This document shows positions 62,276-64,000 of a DNA stretch of 64,000 nucleotides, one piece after another (the first letter of the stretch is position 1; the number at the start of each line of letters is the position of its first letter). The translations under genes were made by a program, and so were the position numbers. This DNA comes from Gallibacterium genomosp. 3 (GTDB lineage Bacteria; Pseudomonadota; Gammaproteobacteria; Enterobacterales; Pasteurellaceae). The stretch lies in the NCBI RefSeq assembly GCF_001678475.1, contig NZ_JTJR01000011.1, forward strand, positions 62,001 to 126,000, in the 5' to 3' direction. The notes beneath the pieces were generated by a model. It did no database searches. It saw only the letters and a program-made list of their open reading frames with translations, and was not told where the DNA came from.

Positions 62276-63343
62276 ATGACAATTCGGATTGAAAATTTAA
62301 ATAAAACGTTTGGACAATTTACAGCATTATCTCAGATTAATTTAGAATTTCCGCAAGGTGAATTTACGGCGTTATTAGGACCAAGTGGGTGTGGTAAAAC
62401 GACCTTATTGCGGATTATTGCAGGATTAGATTTTGCAGATAGTGGCAATATCTTATTTTCAGGACGAGAAGTTAGCCATTTAAGCGCGAAAGAGCGTAAA
62501 GTTGGGTTTGTTTTTCAGCATTATGCGTTGTTTCGTCATTTAACTATTTTTGAAAATGTCGCTTTTGGATTGCGTATCCAACCACGTAAACAGCGTTTAT
62601 CTGCTACCGAAATTGAACAACGAGTGATGGAATTATTACGCTTAGTGCAATTAGAAAAATTTGCACAGAGCTATCCAGATCGATTATCGGGTGGACAACG
62701 CCAACGTGTTGCGTTAGCTCGTGCTTTAGCGGTAAAACCAGAAGTATTATTACTTGATGAACCTTTCTCTGCGTTAGATGCACAAGTACGTAAAACCTTA
62801 CGTCGTTGGTTAGCTCAATTACAGAAAGAACTAAATATCACCAGTATTTTTGTTACGCACGATCAAGAAGAAGCATTAGAGGTGGCTGATCGTATTGTGG
62901 TGATGAATCAAGGGAAAATTGAACAAGTTGATCAACCAGAACAAGTTTATCATGCGCCACAAAGCCAATTTGTGAATTCATTTGTGGGAGATAGTAATGT
63001 ATTTCGTGGGGTATTAGACCAAGAGAATTTTATTGTCGGTGAGTTCGCACATCGCTTAACGAAACAACAAACAGCAACCACGAATGGTGATACGGTTGCG
63101 TATGTACGCCCATATGAATTAACGCTTTCTCGTTCTGCAGAAAATGCTTTAGCGAAAGGGGAAATAGTACATATTTATTCTATTGGATTTTTAGCGCGAA
63201 TTGAGATTATGAGTGCGCAAAGTGAACAGCCGATAGAAGTGTTATTAACCAAAGAAAAACTGCAAACGGAACAATTTAAAGTGGGTGAAACCGTGTTTTT
63301 AATCCCTGATAACTTAAGTTTATTCCAAAATATGAATATTTGA
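62276..63343 (+). CDS. cysA: Sulfate/thiosulfate ABC transporter ATPase
   Basis: A 355-residue ABC ATPase energising CysTW. Walker [12 protein letters not shown], signature [15 protein letters not shown], Walker [13 protein letters not shown] and the switch His in [10 protein letters not shown] are intact. The C-terminal ~110 residues form a regulatory TOBE-like domain. It ends the cysTWA operon. Confidence 0.95.
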   Translation: MTIRIENLNKTFGQFTALSQINLEFPQGEFTALLGPSGCGKTTLLRIIAGLDFADSGNILFSGREVSHLSAKERKVGFVFQHYALFRHLTIFENVAFGLRIQPRKQRLSATEIEQRVMELLRLVQLEKFAQSYPDRLSGGQRQRVALARALAVKPEVLLLDEPFSALDAQVRKTLRRWLAQLQKELNITSIFVTHDQEEALEVADRIVVMNQGKIEQVDQPEQVYHAPQSQFVNSFVGDSNVFRGVLDQENFIVGEFAHRLTKQQTATTNGDTVAYVRPYELTLSRSAENALAKGEIVHIYSIGFLARIEIMSAQSEQPIEVLLTKEKLQTEQFKVGETVFLIPDNLSLFQNMNI

Positions 63344-63370
63344 GTCTGGAAAATTGGATTATCCACAGAG

Positions 63371-63402
63371 AAATTCGCCCCTTTTGATTGGGGCGAAATC
63401 TC
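63371..63402. terminator. Terminator between cysA and the last DMT gene
   Basis: TTCGCCCC (63374-63381) and GGGGCGAA (63390-63397) form an 8 bp GC-rich stem with an 8-base loop between convergent genes, with AAA on the left and ATCT on the right. Confidence 0.75.
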
Positions 63403-63413
63403 AGTAATCAACG

Positions 63414-64000
63414 TTAATGCTTTCTCTTAATTCGCCGAATTTTGCCTTTTCTTGGTTGTGAAGACACAGAACCGAGATAAATTGCAAACATAGTAATGGC
63501 TGCGCCGCCCCATTGAATTAAATTAATTGGTTTATCTAAAATAGAGTAGTCGATAATTAATGCTGCAATAGGCTCTGATAAAAGTAACAATCCTGTTAGT
63601 GCAAGAGAAAGTAATGGCACGCAATAGGCAATCATCCCCCAAGCAAAACATTGCATGACTGCACCATATACAAACACCCAAAACCAATCTGAAACAGTAG
63701 TTGGATAGAGATTATCTGCATTTAATAGTAATGATGGTGGTATTAATGCAATCATTCCACCGATACTAATTAACAGCATCATAGGATAAGTTGATGTCTG
63801 TTCGACCTCGTGTGTTTTACGAATAAACACCATTGATAAGGCAAGGAATAAACTAGACAGAATACCGCTAATGAACCCCCATAAAGCATTGTTGTTATAA
63901 GAAAATTCACTACCAGTAATCAAATAAACCCCAATAATGGCTAAACAGAGGCTGACCAACTGCATGAATGATTGTTTTTCTTTGAAATAGAGAAAACTAA
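63414..64000 (-). CDS. EamA/DMT-family transporter, partial
   Basis: The frame is open to the window edge. Reading upstream of an internal Met gives SFLYFKEKQSFMQLVSLCLA, the loop between helices 4 and 5 of DMT transporters, so the visible part is the C-terminal two thirds: the end of the first EamA repeat and all of the second (LLSEPIAALIIDY). The tail is Lys/Arg-rich (RKGKIRRIKRKH), placing the C-terminus in the cytoplasm. Substrate unknown. Confidence 0.82.
   Translation of the reverse strand, partial: SFLYFKEKQSFMQLVSLCLAIIGVYLITGSEFSYNNNALWGFISGILSSLFLALSMVFIRKTHEVEQTSTYPMMLLISIGGMIALIPPSLLLNADNLYPTTVSDWFWVFVYGAVMQCFAWGMIAYCVPLLSLALTGLLLLSEPIAALIIDYSILDKPINLIQWGGAAITMFAIYLGSVSSQPRKGKIRRIKRKH

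Overview
The window is one contiguous piece of an AT-rich gammaproteobacterial chromosome, almost certainly from the family Pasteurellaceae. This rests on gene order and protein character: dmsABC followed by a TorD-like chaperone and napF, fmt-rsmB-trkA with mscL, mioC-oriC-mnmG-rsmG-atpIBEFHAGDC, and nlpD with no rpoS after it. I could not run a search, so genus and species are left open. The single most important landmark is the chromosomal replication origin (oriC, about 25077-25460).

Region 1 (1-13.4 kb) is accessory. After the 3' end of aroE come a BrnT/BrnA-type toxin-antitoxin pair and a two-partner secretion locus: an outer-membrane TpsB transporter and a very large TpsA filamentous-hemagglutinin/CdiA-like exoprotein, split by a frameshift near 8078. 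Behind tpsA lies an unusual, partly decayed tandem array of small lipoprotein genes of two families (A and B). It includes a second copy of the last ~38 codons of tpsA. This is the least explained part of the window.

Region 2 (13.4-28 kb) is housekeeping. The minus strand carries fmt, rsmB, trkA, trkH, mscL and a UPF0114 membrane protein. The plus strand carries ftsB, ispD, ispF, surE, pcm, a DedA-like gene, nlpD and mioC, then oriC, mnmG and rsmG. A dense cluster of GATC (Dam) sites is centred on oriC and runs deep into the mnmG coding sequence. Region 3 (28-35 kb) is the complete F1Fo ATP synthase operon.

Region 4 (35-48 kb) is anaerobic respiration. It holds a DMSO-reductase-type operon (dmsABC, dmsD-like, napF) behind a good FNR-like site, then a convergent tetrathionate reductase operon (ttrBCA) divergent from its own two-component system (ttrSR). 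A ~240 bp element with ~40 bp inverted ends separates ttrR from the sulfur genes.

Region 5 (48-64 kb) is assimilatory sulfate reduction: sbp, cysG, cysH, cysD, cysN, cysJ and cysI on the minus strand, and cysTWA on the plus strand. CysH has the cysteine set of an APS reductase rather than a PAPS reductase, and no cysC is present, so the route appears to be sulfate to APS to sulfite to sulfide. The promoters of sbp and cysG share an identical 19 bp element at identical spacing from the -10 region, with a looser copy ahead of cysT; I propose it as the CysB site. Between the two halves lies a copper pair (a DUF411 protein and a multicopper oxidase) behind a CueR-type promoter with a 19 bp spacer. 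Two DMT-family transporters flank cysTWA; the last one runs off the end of the window.
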